The notes under the pieces were generated by a model that was not told the DNA's origin, did not search any database, and was given only the letters and a program-made list of their open reading frames with translations. Positions 47,303 to 57,347 of a stretch of 64,000 nucleotides of DNA are shown here, in pieces; the first letter of the stretch is position 1, and each line of letters begins with the position of its first letter. The stretch lies in the NCBI RefSeq assembly GCF_002101375.1, contig NZ_CP015207.1, positions 1,480,001-1,544,000 on the forward strand, read 5' to 3'. The DNA is from Sporosarcina ureae. GTDB taxonomy: Bacteria > Bacillota > Bacilli > Bacillales_A > Planococcaceae. A program made the position numbers and the translations under genes.

Positions 47303-48682
47303 ATGAATCAATCTTTATGGCTCGCCACTGCTTATCCGAAATCTACCTATCCAACTGTAGATGATGATTTAACTTGTGATGTGTTAATCATCGGAGGCGG
47401 ACTGAGCGGCATAGCAAATGCCTATTTTTTGTCTAAGCAAGGAAAGGACGTTGTGTTGCTCGAAAAAAACAGTTTGCTGCATGGGGCAACGGGAAATTCT
47501 ACAGGTAAACTAACCGCACAACATGATGTAGTCTATGCAGACATGATTGAACAGTTTGGTGTGGAAAGCGCAAAACAATATTTTAATGCAAATGAACAAG
47601 CTGTTGATTTTGCGCGATCCATTGCGGAAGCAGATCAACTGCAAAATGCACACTCCGTACTATATTCTCAAACAACTGAAGGTACGGAACGATTACTTGC
47701 GGAGAAGAAAGCGTATGAAGCGATTGGGATTCCATTTATACTTGCGAGCAATGCACCCTACTTACCTTTTGAAACAGCTCACACTTTACTGATTGAAGAC
47801 GAAGCACAAATTCATCCAGTGCGTTTTGGACAACAATTGGCAGAGCTCGCTGTAAAAGAAGGTGCACGAATTTTTGAACATGCACAAGTAGCCGCTCTGG
47901 ATACTGATCGTCATTTCGTCAAACTCTCTTCATCTAAAATAGTGAGTTATCGACAACTAGTTATCTGCTCACATTATCCCATTGAAGCACTCGAAGGCAT
48001 GCAAATTCTTAAACTGGACGTCCAGCGTTCCTATATTGCTGCGGCTAAAACCGATACTGTATTTGATCATCAATATATCTCGGTAGATGAGCCGAAACGC
48101 TCGATACGGACAGTGACGATCGATGACCAGTCTTACTTGTTGCTAGCCGCTCAATCTCATCCTGCTGGTTCGGAAAAAGAAACCCAACTACATTATGACA
48201 GCTTGACAGAGGATATAAAAACGACATTGGGGCATCCTGAAGTTGTCTACAAATGGTCGGCTCAGGATCCGTCCACACCTGATTTAGTGCCTTATGCAGG
48301 AGCTATTTCAAACTCTTCGCCGGATGTCTACATTAGTACAGGCTATCGAAAATGGGGATTATCTAATTCCTTAGCCTGTGCAGAAATTATCTCGGATGCG
48401 ATTATCGGTCGACCGAATGCCGCAAGCGAATTATTTTCTCCTAGTAGAACCGATTTCGGCTCTTTATCCAGCCGGGCTTTACTATTAGCCGGGCGTACCG
48501 TAAAGGAATTTGCCGGTGGACATATCGCCCGGACTGACTCCCCAATTTGTACGCATATGGGATGTCGTACCCGTTGGAATAAAGGAGACCAAACGTGGGA
48601 CTGTCCATGTCACGGATCACGTTTTCGTGCGGATGGAACCGTATTGGAAGGTCCTGCCACACAGCCCCTCGATTTAGGATAA
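47303..48682 (+). CDS. FAD-dependent oxidoreductase fused to a Rieske domain
   Basis: Residues 1-375 form a DAO-type FAD oxidoreductase (DVLIIGGGLSGIANAYFLSK binding FAD, and GATGNSTGKLTAQHD). The C-terminal 80 residues form a Rieske [2Fe-2S] domain with CTHMGC and CPCHGSRF, giving the C-X-H and C-X2-H ligands. This is the layout of B. subtilis YhfW. The substrate and electron partner are unknown. It is divergent from the FrnE-type gene. Confidence 0.9.
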   Translation: MNQSLWLATAYPKSTYPTVDDDLTCDVLIIGGGLSGIANAYFLSKQGKDVVLLEKNSLLHGATGNSTGKLTAQHDVVYADMIEQFGVESAKQYFNANEQAVDFARSIAEADQLQNAHSVLYSQTTEGTERLLAEKKAYEAIGIPFILASNAPYLPFETAHTLLIEDEAQIHPVRFGQQLAELAVKEGARIFEHAQVAALDTDRHFVKLSSSKIVSYRQLVICSHYPIEALEGMQILKLDVQRSYIAAAKTDTVFDHQYISVDEPKRSIRTVTIDDQSYLLLAAQSHPAGSEKETQLHYDSLTEDIKTTLGHPEVVYKWSAQDPSTPDLVPYAGAISNSSPDVYISTGYRKWGLSNSLACAEIISDAIIGRPNAASELFSPSRTDFGSLSSRALLLAGRTVKEFAGGHIARTDSPICTHMGCRTRWNKGDQTWDCPCHGSRFRADGTVLEGPATQPLDLG

Positions 48683-48726
48683 AAAAACTGTCACGGAAGA
48701 TCGGGCTACCGATTTCCATGACAGTC
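48682..48726 (-). terminator. Terminator of ppaC
   Basis: CTGTCATGGAAATCGG pairs, with one or two mismatches, with CCGATCTTCCGTGACAG and is followed by seven T on the minus strand. Confidence 0.88.
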
Positions 48727-48732
48727 TGGTTA

Positions 48733-49659
48733 TTATGAAAGTGCTTCAGTCAATACAGGTACAATTTGCTTCTTACGTGAAACGATACCTTTTAACAAAG
48801 CCGTATTATTATTGAATGCTACATTAAATGCAGAACCTGCACGTTCGGCTTCTTTTCCTAGCGCAATGATTACGGAATCGCTATTGATGATATCCGTCAC
48901 AACAAACAGGAATAAATCTAGCCCTTTTTGTTCGATTACTTCATTTAATTCCGCTTCCAGTTCATCTTGTCGACCAAGAATATCTTGCAAGTCTACTGCA
49001 TTTACTTGTGCGATTTCCATTTTCACATCGCCGAATATAAATTCTTTCGAATCCAGACTAGCCAAATCCTTTACAGGTACAGAGCTTAAGTCTGCTCCAG
49101 CTTTCAACATGTCCAAACCGTAAACAGCAGCATCTACTTCTGCAATGGCAGCTAGTTCTTTGGCTGCTACCTGATCTTGATCTGTGAATGTTGGCGATTT
49201 GAATAATAACGAATCCGATACGATCGCAGAAAGCATTAAGCCTGCAATGTTCTTCGGAATTTCAACGCCATGCTCTTTGAATAATTTATTCAATATAGTT
49301 GCCGTACAGCCTACTGGCTCTGCGCGATAATACAATGGATCGTTTGTCTGGAAGTTCGCAATACGGTGATGATCAATTACTTCTAACACTTGTACTTCAT
49401 CCAAGTCATCGACACTTTGTTGTCTTTCGTTATGATCGACTAAGATGACTTGAGATGTTTCAGGTGCTGCTCTTTCAATTAAGCGTGGTGCTTCAAAACC
49501 GAAAGTTTCAAGCGCATACGCTGTTTCTTTCGTAATAGTCCCTAGACGAACAGCTTCTGCGTCCATACCGATTTGTTGTTTAAGATATGCATACGTAATC
49601 GCTGATGCGATGGAATCTGTATCCGGGTTTTTATGTCCAATGACTAACACTTTTGACAT
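48733..49659 (-). CDS. ppaC: Manganese-dependent inorganic pyrophosphatase
   Basis: This 308-residue family II enzyme of the DHH superfamily hydrolyses pyrophosphate. Metal motifs are [28 protein letters not shown] and the SD pair in [12 protein letters not shown]; the C-terminal SRKKQIVP holds the substrate arginine and lysines. It uses Mn2+ or Co2+. It is a single-gene unit. Confidence 0.97.
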   Translation of the reverse strand: MSKVLVIGHKNPDTDSIASAITYAYLKQQIGMDAEAVRLGTITKETAYALETFGFEAPRLIERAAPETSQVILVDHNERQQSVDDLDEVQVLEVIDHHRIANFQTNDPLYYRAEPVGCTATILNKLFKEHGVEIPKNIAGLMLSAIVSDSLLFKSPTFTDQDQVAAKELAAIAEVDAAVYGLDMLKAGADLSSVPVKDLASLDSKEFIFGDVKMEIAQVNAVDLQDILGRQDELEAELNEVIEQKGLDLFLFVVTDIINSDSVIIALGKEAERAGSAFNVAFNNNTALLKGIVSRKKQIVPVLTEALS

Positions 49660-49711
49660 GTTTAATTCCTCCTATTTCACTATGTTTACTAACTATATTC
49701 TATCACACTAT

Positions 49712-50158
49712 TCAGGATTGACTAGTAGGAAATAGTAAAGATTGTATTTCTTCCTTGTTATGAAGGAAATCTGCAATCGTGTAACGATCTAGCACAGCAA
49801 AGTAAGCTTGAAGTGCTTCGTATAAGACACCCCTTAGCTGACAGGCTTGAGACAATACGCACATATTTTTACTGGGATCAAAACATTCGACTAAGTGGAA
49901 ATCATCTTCTGTTTTTCGAACTAGTTCGCCTACATTAATGCTATTTGGATTTACACTGAGACGGATTCCGCCACCCCGCCCACGAGTGGTTTCGATGAGT
50001 TCCAGTTTTCCTAACTCATGGACTATCTTGGTGAGGTGATTTTTCGATATTTGATAAGCATCCGAGATTTCTTGAACTGTGGACAGTTCATCCGATTGCT
50101 TGGAAGCTAAAAAAATCAGAACACGCAGCGAATAATCTGTATACATCGTTAAACGCAT
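49712..50158 (-). CDS. nsrR: Nitric-oxide-sensing repressor NsrR (Rrf2 family)
   Basis: The 148-residue regulator has the Rrf2 winged helix (VQEISDAYQISKNHLTKIVHELGK) and three cysteines at positions 92, 100 and 106, the same as in B. subtilis NsrR. These hold an iron-sulphur cluster that reacts with NO. It is divergent from hmp, the standard NsrR target. Confidence 0.92.
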   Translation of the reverse strand: MRLTMYTDYSLRVLIFLASKQSDELSTVQEISDAYQISKNHLTKIVHELGKLELIETTRGRGGGIRLSVNPNSINVGELVRKTEDDFHLVECFDPSKNMCVLSQACQLRGVLYEALQAYFAVLDRYTIADFLHNKEEIQSLLFPTSQS

Positions 50159-50294
50159 AATATCACCACTTTCTACTCTTTCATCATTATACCATTTTCA
50201 ATTGAAAAATCATGGATTGACACCAGGCGTTACACGTAAAAGAATAACTAATTTTTGAATAGAATGTGACAATATTCACATTATATTTTTAAAC

Positions 50295-50310
50295 ATGTAT
50301 TTAATATATA
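50295..50310. promoter_or_regulatory. Candidate NsrR operator in the nsrR-hmp intergenic region
   Basis: ATGTATTTAATATATA is an AT-rich imperfect dyad similar to NsrR sites upstream of hmp in Bacilli. It lies about 65 bases before the hmp start. The match is by eye only. Confidence 0.4.
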
Positions 50311-50372
50311 GCTTTTGAATTCTAAATGATTTATGATAGAGATATCAAATACGGAGAGGTTGTGCATTATCA

Positions 50373-51560
50373 ATGTTAGATCAAAAAACTATCGACGTTA
50401 TCAAATCCACAGTACCAGTATTAGAAGAGCACGGCACCGCGATTACTACGGCTTTTTATAAAAACATGTTTGTGGCTCATCCCGAATTACTAGATATATT
50501 TAACCATGCTAACCAATCTCAAGGTCGTCAACAGACAGCTCTTGCAAACACAGTATACGCAGCAGCGCAACATATCGATAACCTAGAAGCCATTTTACCG
50601 GTGGTTGTCCAAATCGCGCACAAGCACGTATCTCTGGGAATTTTGCCAGAACATTATCCAATTGTCGGAGAGTATTTATTGAAAGCGATCAAAGAAGTGC
50701 TTGGCGATGCAGCAACACCTGAAATTATGGATGCGTGGGAAGCCGCTTATGGCGTAATCGCTGACGCTTTCATCGGCGTAGAAAAAGATATGTATGAGAA
50801 TACAGAACAAGCTGATGGCGGATGGCATTTATTTAAAGACTTCGAAATTATCGACAAAGTGGAAGAAAGTGACGTCATTACGTCGTTTTACTTAAAACCT
50901 GTTGACGGCAAAAAGTTGCCATACTATTTACCAGGACAATACATTACGATTCGATTGGAAATCCCAGGTGCGAAAAATATTGTCAACCGTCAGTACAGCT
51001 TGTCTCAAAAATCAAACGATGAGACTTTCCGTATCTCGGTTAAACGTGAAGATACATTATCACCTAATGGCGTAGTATCTTGCTACTTGCATGAAAATGC
51101 AAGTGTAGGCGACATCGTCGAAGTCAGCGCACCAGCAGGCGACTTCTATTTGGATCCTACTGGTACAGCACCTGTCACATTAATCAGCGGTGGAGTGGGT
51201 ATTACACCAATGAAAGCTATGTATTCAACTATTGCAGACTTGTCTCCTGAACGTGAAGTGACATTCTTGCACTCTGCACGTACACGCAGCCAACAAGCAT
51301 TTGCGAATAAACTAGAGCAATTAAATGCTAAATTGCCAAACTCTACGTACAAAACGCTTTATTCAGAAGAGGGAGACGGCATGTTCACACGTGAATTCTT
51401 AGAAGACAACGTGATTGCAGGCAGTGATGTCTATGTATGCGGACCAACTGGCTTCATGGAGTTCGTACTTCAACAACTTCACGCAATGGGTATTCCAGAA
51501 GAGAAAATTCACTTCGAGTTCTTCGGCCCAGCTGTAGCCCTTCAGTTACAATCTGTTTAA
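50373..51560 (+). CDS. hmp: Flavohaemoglobin, nitric oxide dioxygenase
   Basis: Hmp converts NO to nitrate using NADPH and O2. The 395-residue protein has an N-terminal globin (residues 1-140) with the proximal histidine in HKHVSLGI, then an FAD domain (RQYSLSQ) and an NAD domain ([14 protein letters not shown] and [13 protein letters not shown]). It sits opposite nsrR and ends at a terminator. Confidence 0.97.
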   Translation: MLDQKTIDVIKSTVPVLEEHGTAITTAFYKNMFVAHPELLDIFNHANQSQGRQQTALANTVYAAAQHIDNLEAILPVVVQIAHKHVSLGILPEHYPIVGEYLLKAIKEVLGDAATPEIMDAWEAAYGVIADAFIGVEKDMYENTEQADGGWHLFKDFEIIDKVEESDVITSFYLKPVDGKKLPYYLPGQYITIRLEIPGAKNIVNRQYSLSQKSNDETFRISVKREDTLSPNGVVSCYLHENASVGDIVEVSAPAGDFYLDPTGTAPVTLISGGVGITPMKAMYSTIADLSPEREVTFLHSARTRSQQAFANKLEQLNAKLPNSTYKTLYSEEGDGMFTREFLEDNVIAGSDVYVCGPTGFMEFVLQQLHAMGIPEEKIHFEFFGPAVALQLQSV

Positions 51561-51565
51561 GCAGA

Positions 51566-51605
51566 AACAACCCCCACGAATTTTAAATTCGCGGGGGTTG
51601 TTTTT
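51566..51605 (+). terminator. Terminator of hmp
   Basis: AACAACCCCC and GGGGGTTGTT with an inner CGAATTT/AAATTCG pairing are followed by TTTTT; ykvI ends at its 3' side. Confidence 0.92.
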
Positions 51606-52653
51606 ATATTTTATTCGGCATACGGATCGAAGCCATAATGAGTGCAACTACTAAAAACAGACCTAAATAGCCGACAACCGGATACAGTGTACTGACCAAA
51701 TTTGTGAATCCAAAAAAACTCAGTGCATAGCCAATTACTAATGAACAGGCTACGAATAGCTTAAACTTCATCGTACCACTTTGGATGAATCGAGCACCAA
51801 ACGCATAAAACATACTGACTGCTGTATTAAAGATCATACCGTATAAAATAACCGCCATGAAAATTGCAAAGATCGGTGAAATATTATTGATGATGGCAAG
51901 CATCGGTAAATCTGCCCCCGCCACGTTTTCCACTTGTGAAAAAAGTGCCAAATGACTTAACAGAATTAAAATACCTAATCCAAGACCACCTACAAATCCA
52001 CCTCGCGCCGCAATCTTTTCATCCTCTTCCGCACCTCCCATGACAATAGCCATCGAAGCACCAACCGCAATATTAAATGACACATAGTTAATTGCAGATA
52101 TGAACCAGTTAGGCAATGTCGTCGGCAATGCTTTGGCAACAGGATCAAGAACTGCGAAGGTTGTATCCATCGTGATGATACTGTAAACAGAGACAACAAC
52201 TACCATAATAATTAAAAACGGTGTTACACTGCCGATTACAGCGACTACTTTATCTACGTTTAATAATATCGTCAAGAACACCAAAACTATCATAAGCAAA
52301 CTACCTACAAATGTCGGCAAGCCAAATTGCTGATGTAAATTAGCACCCGCACCCGCTAGCATAACTACACCTACGCCAAATAGTGTAAAGATGATAATAC
52401 CATCTACTATTACACCTAAATAGCGTCCACTGATTTTGTAGATCACGTCTTTATGTGAAGTTGTTCGCAATCGACTTCCAAGACGCGTTAATGTCATTCC
52501 TAAGTAAGCGAAGAGTGCCGTACAAATCACTGCGCCAATCATACCTAAATAACCGAAACTCGTAAAATACGTCATGATTTCATTACCGGAAGCAAATCCC
52601 GCCCCTACGATAATTCCAATAAATGCACTGCCCATTCTCAATATTTTTTTCAT
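51604..52653 (-). CDS. ykvI: YkvI-family membrane protein
   Basis: The 349-residue protein has ten or so helices and begins RMGSAFIGIIVGAGFASGNE, like the APC-superfamily YkvI transporters related to BCCT/branched-chain permeases. The substrate is unknown; the GxGxFASGxE signature suggests a substrate-binding loop. It is a single-gene unit between hmp and the glycosylase gene. Confidence 0.85.
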   Translation of the reverse strand: MKKILRMGSAFIGIIVGAGFASGNEIMTYFTSFGYLGMIGAVICTALFAYLGMTLTRLGSRLRTTSHKDVIYKISGRYLGVIVDGIIIFTLFGVGVVMLAGAGANLHQQFGLPTFVGSLLMIVLVFLTILLNVDKVVAVIGSVTPFLIIMVVVVSVYSIITMDTTFAVLDPVAKALPTTLPNWFISAINYVSFNIAVGASMAIVMGGAEEDEKIAARGGFVGGLGLGILILLSHLALFSQVENVAGADLPMLAIINNISPIFAIFMAVILYGMIFNTAVSMFYAFGARFIQSGTMKFKLFVACSLVIGYALSFFGFTNLVSTLYPVVGYLGLFLVVALIMASIRMPNKI

Positions 52654-52704
52654 AATTTCCCCTATTCTTCTCTGTAACCAAATATATTCGAGATGTTCAT
52701 TAAT

Positions 52705-53301
52705 TTATTTTCTATACTTTGAGACGAACGGGTTGTCCTTTTCATAGAAACGCCAAGGGTAATGCACGGCTTCACCCGTGTTGCCAATCCCTACCCGCGG
52801 ACCTGCTTCTATTTCAGCCTGAGGAAAGCCTTCAGCTATGTAGAGAGGCTTCTGTGTCCAATGATGTCCGTAGTATGACATCGTCACCCCGAGAGCCTTG
52901 GAAAGTTTCCCGGGTCCATTTGTAAGATCGGTTTCTCTCTTAATGTGTATGCCACGGCGTTGTTGCATATGACTTACTCCTTCTATTGGTTCACCTGCCC
53001 GTAGTAACACGGCATGCGGTGTCCCCTCTTGAGCACAGACGACATTCATTAGCGTGTGGGTATGCATCTGATATGTATATACGGATCCCGGCTTACCGAA
53101 CATGACTTCCGTTCGCTTCGTTCTACGGTTACCATAACTATGCGCAGCACGGTCTTCAGCTCCGTGATACGCTTCAGTTTCCACAATTCTGACCACTGAC
53201 AGTCCTTCGGGTTGCTCATGTACAATATATTGTCCGACTAGATTACGAGCAAGCTCTAGTACAGGTACATTGAAGAAAGATGAATCAATTGGTTCATACA
53301 T
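52705..53301 (-). CDS. 3-methyladenine DNA glycosylase (AAG family)
   Basis: The 198-residue AAG/MPG-type enzyme removes alkylated purines. RIVETEAYHGAEDRAAHSY holds the catalytic glutamate, and NVVCAQEG and LTNGPGKLSKALGV are typical. It is close to B. subtilis YxlJ. AAAGGAG precedes the ATG. It follows the ABC exporter on the same strand. Confidence 0.92.
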   Translation of the reverse strand: MYEPIDSSFFNVPVLELARNLVGQYIVHEQPEGLSVVRIVETEAYHGAEDRAAHSYGNRRTKRTEVMFGKPGSVYTYQMHTHTLMNVVCAQEGTPHAVLLRAGEPIEGVSHMQQRRGIHIKRETDLTNGPGKLSKALGVTMSYYGHHWTQKPLYIAEGFPQAEIEAGPRVGIGNTGEAVHYPWRFYEKDNPFVSKYRK

Positions 53302-53322
53302 ATGATCTTCTCCTTTCAGTTC

Positions 53323-55059
53323 TTATGCCAATCCTTGTCCTTCTGCGAATTCACGATAGAGCTCATGTGTTTCCAATAGTTCTGCATGATTTCCTCTACC
53401 TGTAATCTGGCCATTCTCTAAAAACAGTAACTGGTTTGCATGCAGTACGGTAGCCAACCGATGTGCAATAATAAGCGTTGTTCTACCGTGCATCAAATGG
53501 TGCAATGCTTCTTGTACATGTGTTTCCGAACCGCTATCTAAATTCGATGTAGCTTCATCCAACAATAGAATCTCAGGGTTATGCAATAAAGCGCGCGCGA
53601 TTGCAATGCGTTGGCGCTGACCACCAGACAACTTCATACCGCGCTCCCCAACCATCGTATCGAATTGATCCGGCATATCTTTAATGAATGTATACGCATT
53701 GGCAGCTCTTGCAGCTTCAATGACTTGTTCAAGAGGCGGTCTCTTTTCAAGACCATACGCAATGTTATCTAAGATAGTTCCGCTTAATAAAGGGCTTTCC
53801 TGCGACACATAGCCTATACGCCGACGCCAGTCGGATAACGGAATCGTTTGGATCGGATCTTCTCCAAGCCGTATTTCCCCCGAAGTCGGTTGATAGAATC
53901 TCTCCATCAATGAAAAAATCGTCGTCTTCCCTCCACCGCTTGGTCCGACGAATGCCGTTACTGTTCCTCGCTCTGCAGTGAATGAAATTCCGTTCACTAC
54001 ACCTTTTCCATCTTCATATGAAAAATGAACATTTGAAAATGTAATGGCACCTTCCATTTTCGATGTACGTACACCATCTGCCGGTTCTGAATCCATTCGT
54101 AGAATCCCTTGAATTCTTTCTGTCGCCCCTATCGCCTTTTGGAATGAAGTGAAAAATTGAGCCATTCGTGCGAACGGAATGATAATCTGAAACAGCAAGA
54201 AAATAATTGCAACCAATGTTCCAGCTGATAATGCTCCTTTTGCAACTTGCGCTCCTCCATACCCGAGAATCACTACTAGGATGCCCATCATCGTCAACAT
54301 CATGATAGGTGAAATAACAGCTTGGATTTTCGCTTCTTTCAACCCATAACGAAATAGGGATTGAATTGCATTTTTGCCTTTCTCTCCTTCAATAGGTTCC
54401 GCGCGGTATGCTTTCACTAACCGAATATCCCCAAGCACACGGCCGAGATGTCCCGAAAACTTTGCCATTTCAGCCTGTGTCGCTTTCGCTACTTTGTGCA
54501 TTAAGCGTCCAAGCGGAAATAAAATTGCCATACTAACAGGCACACTGATCAACATGATGATCGTCATTTTCCAATCGAGCACCAGTAAAATAATGACCGC
54601 TCCGATAATCGAGATCATACCCGAGATGAACGAGACTAAGTGCTCTGAGACAAGTGATTTTAATATGGTTGTATCTTGTGTAATTCGACTCATCGTTTCG
54701 CCCGTTTCATTTTGATCAAAATATGGCACAGGTAAACGCAATACTTTTTGCCATAACTGATTACGCAAGTCCGCAACTACTGTCTCGCCAATAAAGGCAA
54801 GCATATAGTAGGAGAAACCTCCGGCAATTGCTTGTATCACGAATAAAACGAGCAGGAAAATGCCGGTCTTCCAGTTCAATAGCTCACTGGTGAATGAGTC
54901 CACTAAATCTTTGGTGATTAATGGCACAGCAAGTCCTGCAGCCGTTTCAACGAGAGATAGCACTAGGGCAACGATGGTTACGGCTACTGGCCAATGCAAT
55001 GTCTTGACTAGACTCATAAAGTTTTTAACGGATCCTTTAGGTTTTACTTGTGCATTCAT
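53323..55059 (-). CDS. ABC exporter half-transporter (multidrug/lipid type)
   Basis: The 578-residue protein joins six membrane helices (residues 20-310) with an ATPase having GPSGGGKTT (Walker A), LSGGQRQR signature and ILLLDEATS (Walker B). This is the BmrA/LmrA-type layout, acting as a homodimer. The substrate is not predictable. It lies between two DNA glycosylase genes on the same strand. Confidence 0.92.
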   Translation of the reverse strand: MNAQVKPKGSVKNFMSLVKTLHWPVAVTIVALVLSLVETAAGLAVPLITKDLVDSFTSELLNWKTGIFLLVLFVIQAIAGGFSYYMLAFIGETVVADLRNQLWQKVLRLPVPYFDQNETGETMSRITQDTTILKSLVSEHLVSFISGMISIIGAVIILLVLDWKMTIIMLISVPVSMAILFPLGRLMHKVAKATQAEMAKFSGHLGRVLGDIRLVKAYRAEPIEGEKGKNAIQSLFRYGLKEAKIQAVISPIMMLTMMGILVVILGYGGAQVAKGALSAGTLVAIIFLLFQIIIPFARMAQFFTSFQKAIGATERIQGILRMDSEPADGVRTSKMEGAITFSNVHFSYEDGKGVVNGISFTAERGTVTAFVGPSGGGKTTIFSLMERFYQPTSGEIRLGEDPIQTIPLSDWRRRIGYVSQESPLLSGTILDNIAYGLEKRPPLEQVIEAARAANAYTFIKDMPDQFDTMVGERGMKLSGGQRQRIAIARALLHNPEILLLDEATSNLDSGSETHVQEALHHLMHGRTTLIIAHRLATVLHANQLLFLENGQITGRGNHAELLETHELYREFAEGQGLA

Positions 55060-55079
55060 GATGTATCCTCTTTTCTACT

Positions 55080-55742
55080 TCATTCAAACGGATAGTTCAT
55101 TTCCCCTTGAAGATATTCACCAATGCGACGCCAATCGGCTTCCAGTTCAGGTCTAAGGGATGGGCGATAAAACACTGAAGCCGGATGGAATGTCGGTATT
55201 ATAGTGTACGATTCATCTGTTAGGCTATATTGTTTATCTTCTAATTTTGCTAAATATTGCACTGGTTGCGTCAGTACTTGTCCATGAAGAACCGTGACCT
55301 TCGCATGTTTACCTATCAATCGCTGCAAGCCAATATTCCCCAGTGTGACAATGAGCTTTGGTTGAAGATTGGCAACTTCAAAATCAAGGACTCGTGCATG
55401 AGCCAATTGCTCCTTTTGTGTGGGTGGACGATTATACTTACGTTCCGTCAAACTACCATCCCGTTCTTTCCTCGTCCCCCATTTGTAAGGTCTACTGCGG
55501 AACGAACTCGTCATATAGACATCTTCACGTGTTAACCCTATTGATGCAAGAGATTTCATCAATTCATCACCTGCACGACCAATGAACGGAACACCATGAA
55601 TCGCTTCGTGTTCACCCGGTGCTTCACCAATTAGTAAGAGTGTTGGTGATTGCGGACCTTCTCCGTGGACAAAGCCTTCTACTGGAAATCCTTCGCTGCG
55701 TTCTAAAGCTATACGCGCAATTTCATCTGGTACACGAAACAT
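55080..55742 (-). CDS. Uracil-DNA glycosylase-like protein without cysteines
   Basis: The protein has the uracil-DNA glycosylase superfamily motifs: LIGEAPGEHEAIHGVPFIGRAG (the water-activating segment) and TFHPASVFYRP. In family 4 enzymes four cysteines hold an iron-sulphur cluster, but this sequence of 220 residues has none, so the cluster is absent. The start is ATG 55742, nine bases after AAAGGAG; ATG 55751 is too close to it. Activity on uracil is inferred. Confidence 0.85.
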   Translation of the reverse strand: MFRVPDEIARIALERSEGFPVEGFVHGEGPQSPTLLLIGEAPGEHEAIHGVPFIGRAGDELMKSLASIGLTREDVYMTSSFRSRPYKWGTRKERDGSLTERKYNRPPTQKEQLAHARVLDFEVANLQPKLIVTLGNIGLQRLIGKHAKVTVLHGQVLTQPVQYLAKLEDKQYSLTDESYTIIPTFHPASVFYRPSLRPELEADWRRIGEYLQGEMNYPFE

Positions 55743-55804
55743 TGCATTCACTCCTTTCTACAATTATAAAGGTTTCGCTACCGAATAAAAAATGTTAACC
55801 ATCG

Positions 55805-55847
55805 AAAAAGCCGCTCCCATTTATGTAAAATGAAAACGACTTATCTT
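55805..55847 (-). terminator. Terminator of the NiaP-like gene
   Basis: On the minus strand GTCG...CATTT pairs imperfectly with AAATG...CGGC and is followed by TTTTT. Confidence 0.6.
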
Positions 55848-55850
55848 ATA

Positions 55851-57050
55851 CTATGTTAACTCAGTTTGTTTTGTTTCTGTTCCTAGGAAAATAACAGCTA
55901 ATACACCTATCATAATTGCTGCGCAGAAAATACCAAAGATGATTCCGAAGCCATATCCAGCTGTTAACAGTGATCCAACGAGAAGTGGTCCGAAAATACC
56001 TCCCACACGCCCAACTGCCGCCGCAACCCCAGAGCCTGTCGCTCGAATAGCGGTAGGATATTGTTCCGGTGAATATGCATAAAGAGCTCCCCATGCACCC
56101 AAGTTAAAGAAGGATAGAAACGCACCAGCAACCATCAACGTAGTCAATGTCTCCGCATTACCGAAAGCTAAAGCACTGAGTGCCGTTCCGAATAAATAAG
56201 TAGCAAGGACGAACTTGCGCCCCATGCGTTCAATTAGCCACGCGGCACTGAAGTAACCTGGTAACTGTGCCAGGGTCATCAATAATACATAGCCAAAGCT
56301 TTTGATTAAACTGAAGCCTTTGATCACCATGACGCTTGGTAGCCAAAGGAACATACCGTAATACGAGAAGACCACGGCAAACCATACGATCCACAGCATA
56401 AGCGTCCGTCTTCTAAATGCCGGTGCCAGTAATTGCTTTAGTTTCTGTCCTGTCGTTTGTGATATCTTTCCTTGCTCTTCAAACTTCTTAGAGTCGGGTA
56501 AATTACGTCGTAAGTAAATCGCATAAAATGCCGGTAGTGCCGTGATGATCAGTGCCACTCTCCAACCGAACTCCGGAATAATGAAATAGGCTATTAAAGC
56601 CGCTAAGAGCCAACCCGCTGCCCAAAAACTTTCAAGCAACACCACTACACGTCCCCGCTCTTTTGCGGATACGCTTTCCGAAACTAATGTAGAAGCAACA
56701 GGCAACTCCCCACCTAACCCAGCTCCTACTAAGAAACGTAAAGCTAAGAACGCCCATAACGTTGTCGTCAAAGCGGATAAGCCGCTCGCAACTGAAAACA
56801 AAACCAATGTCATCATAAATACTTGCTTACGTCCAATCCGATCGGCTAATAAACCGAATCCGAATGCACCTATCGCCATACCGATGGAATTAATGCTACC
56901 TATCCAGCCCATCTCAGTCGAAGTTAGATTCCACTCTACGGCTAGTGCAGCAATGACGAATGATAGAATTCCAACGTCCATCGCATCGAACATCCAACCA
57001 GTACCTGCGATACCCAGTAATTTATTTCGTGAGATTTCCTTCTTTTTCAC
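55851..57050 (-). CDS. niaP: MFS transporter, NiaP (niacin)/aromatic-acid type
   Basis: The 399-residue, twelve-helix protein is close to B. subtilis NiaP (formerly YceI), a niacin importer: GTGWMFDAMDVGILSFVIAAL at the N-terminus, GLLADRIGRKQ and GAGLGGELPVAST. Members of the same MFS group also carry aromatic acids. The start is GTG with AAGGTAG upstream. No NAD genes are adjacent, so the niacin assignment rests on sequence. Confidence 0.75.
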   Translation of the reverse strand: MKKKEISRNKLLGIAGTGWMFDAMDVGILSFVIAALAVEWNLTSTEMGWIGSINSIGMAIGAFGFGLLADRIGRKQVFMMTLVLFSVASGLSALTTTLWAFLALRFLVGAGLGGELPVASTLVSESVSAKERGRVVVLLESFWAAGWLLAALIAYFIIPEFGWRVALIITALPAFYAIYLRRNLPDSKKFEEQGKISQTTGQKLKQLLAPAFRRRTLMLWIVWFAVVFSYYGMFLWLPSVMVIKGFSLIKSFGYVLLMTLAQLPGYFSAAWLIERMGRKFVLATYLFGTALSALAFGNAETLTTLMVAGAFLSFFNLGAWGALYAYSPEQYPTAIRATGSGVAAAVGRVGGIFGPLLVGSLLTAGYGFGIIFGIFCAAIMIGVLAVIFLGTETKQTELT

Positions 57051-57179
57051 AGGTCTTCTACCTTTCTATTGTGCAATCTTTATATGTCTTTACAGGTGTC
57101 ATTATAGCATTTTTTGTTTGTATTTGACTAGTTTTGTTTTCTGGGGATTTCTGGATGTGATTGGCTGTGGGTAGTTATA

Positions 57180-57347
57180 GAGCGGGACGGCTGTGGGTAT
57201 GAGCGGGTAGCGAACGCGATTGAGCGCGACGAACGCGGCTTTGAGCGGATAGCGAACGCGATTGAGCGGAACGAATGCGGCTTTGAGCGGATAGCGAACG
57301 CGATTGAGCGCGACGGCTACGGGTATGAGCGGATAGCGAACGCGATT
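57180..57347. repeat. Tandem array of 21-bp units, eight copies, two alternating types
   Basis: Eight consecutive 21-base units begin at 57180, 57201, 57222, 57243, 57264, 57285, 57306 and 57327, each starting GAGCG. Every second unit is nearly identical (GAGCGGATAGCGAACGCGATT), while the others vary (GAGCGCGACGAACGCGGCTTT and GAGCG-GACGGCT-GGGTAT forms), giving a 42-base higher-order period. The unit length is divisible by three, so ORFs stay open on both strands, but I regard it as noncoding. It fills the gap between the NiaP-like gene and the siderophore operon. Confidence 0.9.

Noticed and set aside
57061..57110. Possible NiaR operator upstream of the NiaP-like gene
   Set aside because: The TGTC-containing stretch does not form a clear dyad, and I could not match it to a remembered NiaR consensus with confidence.
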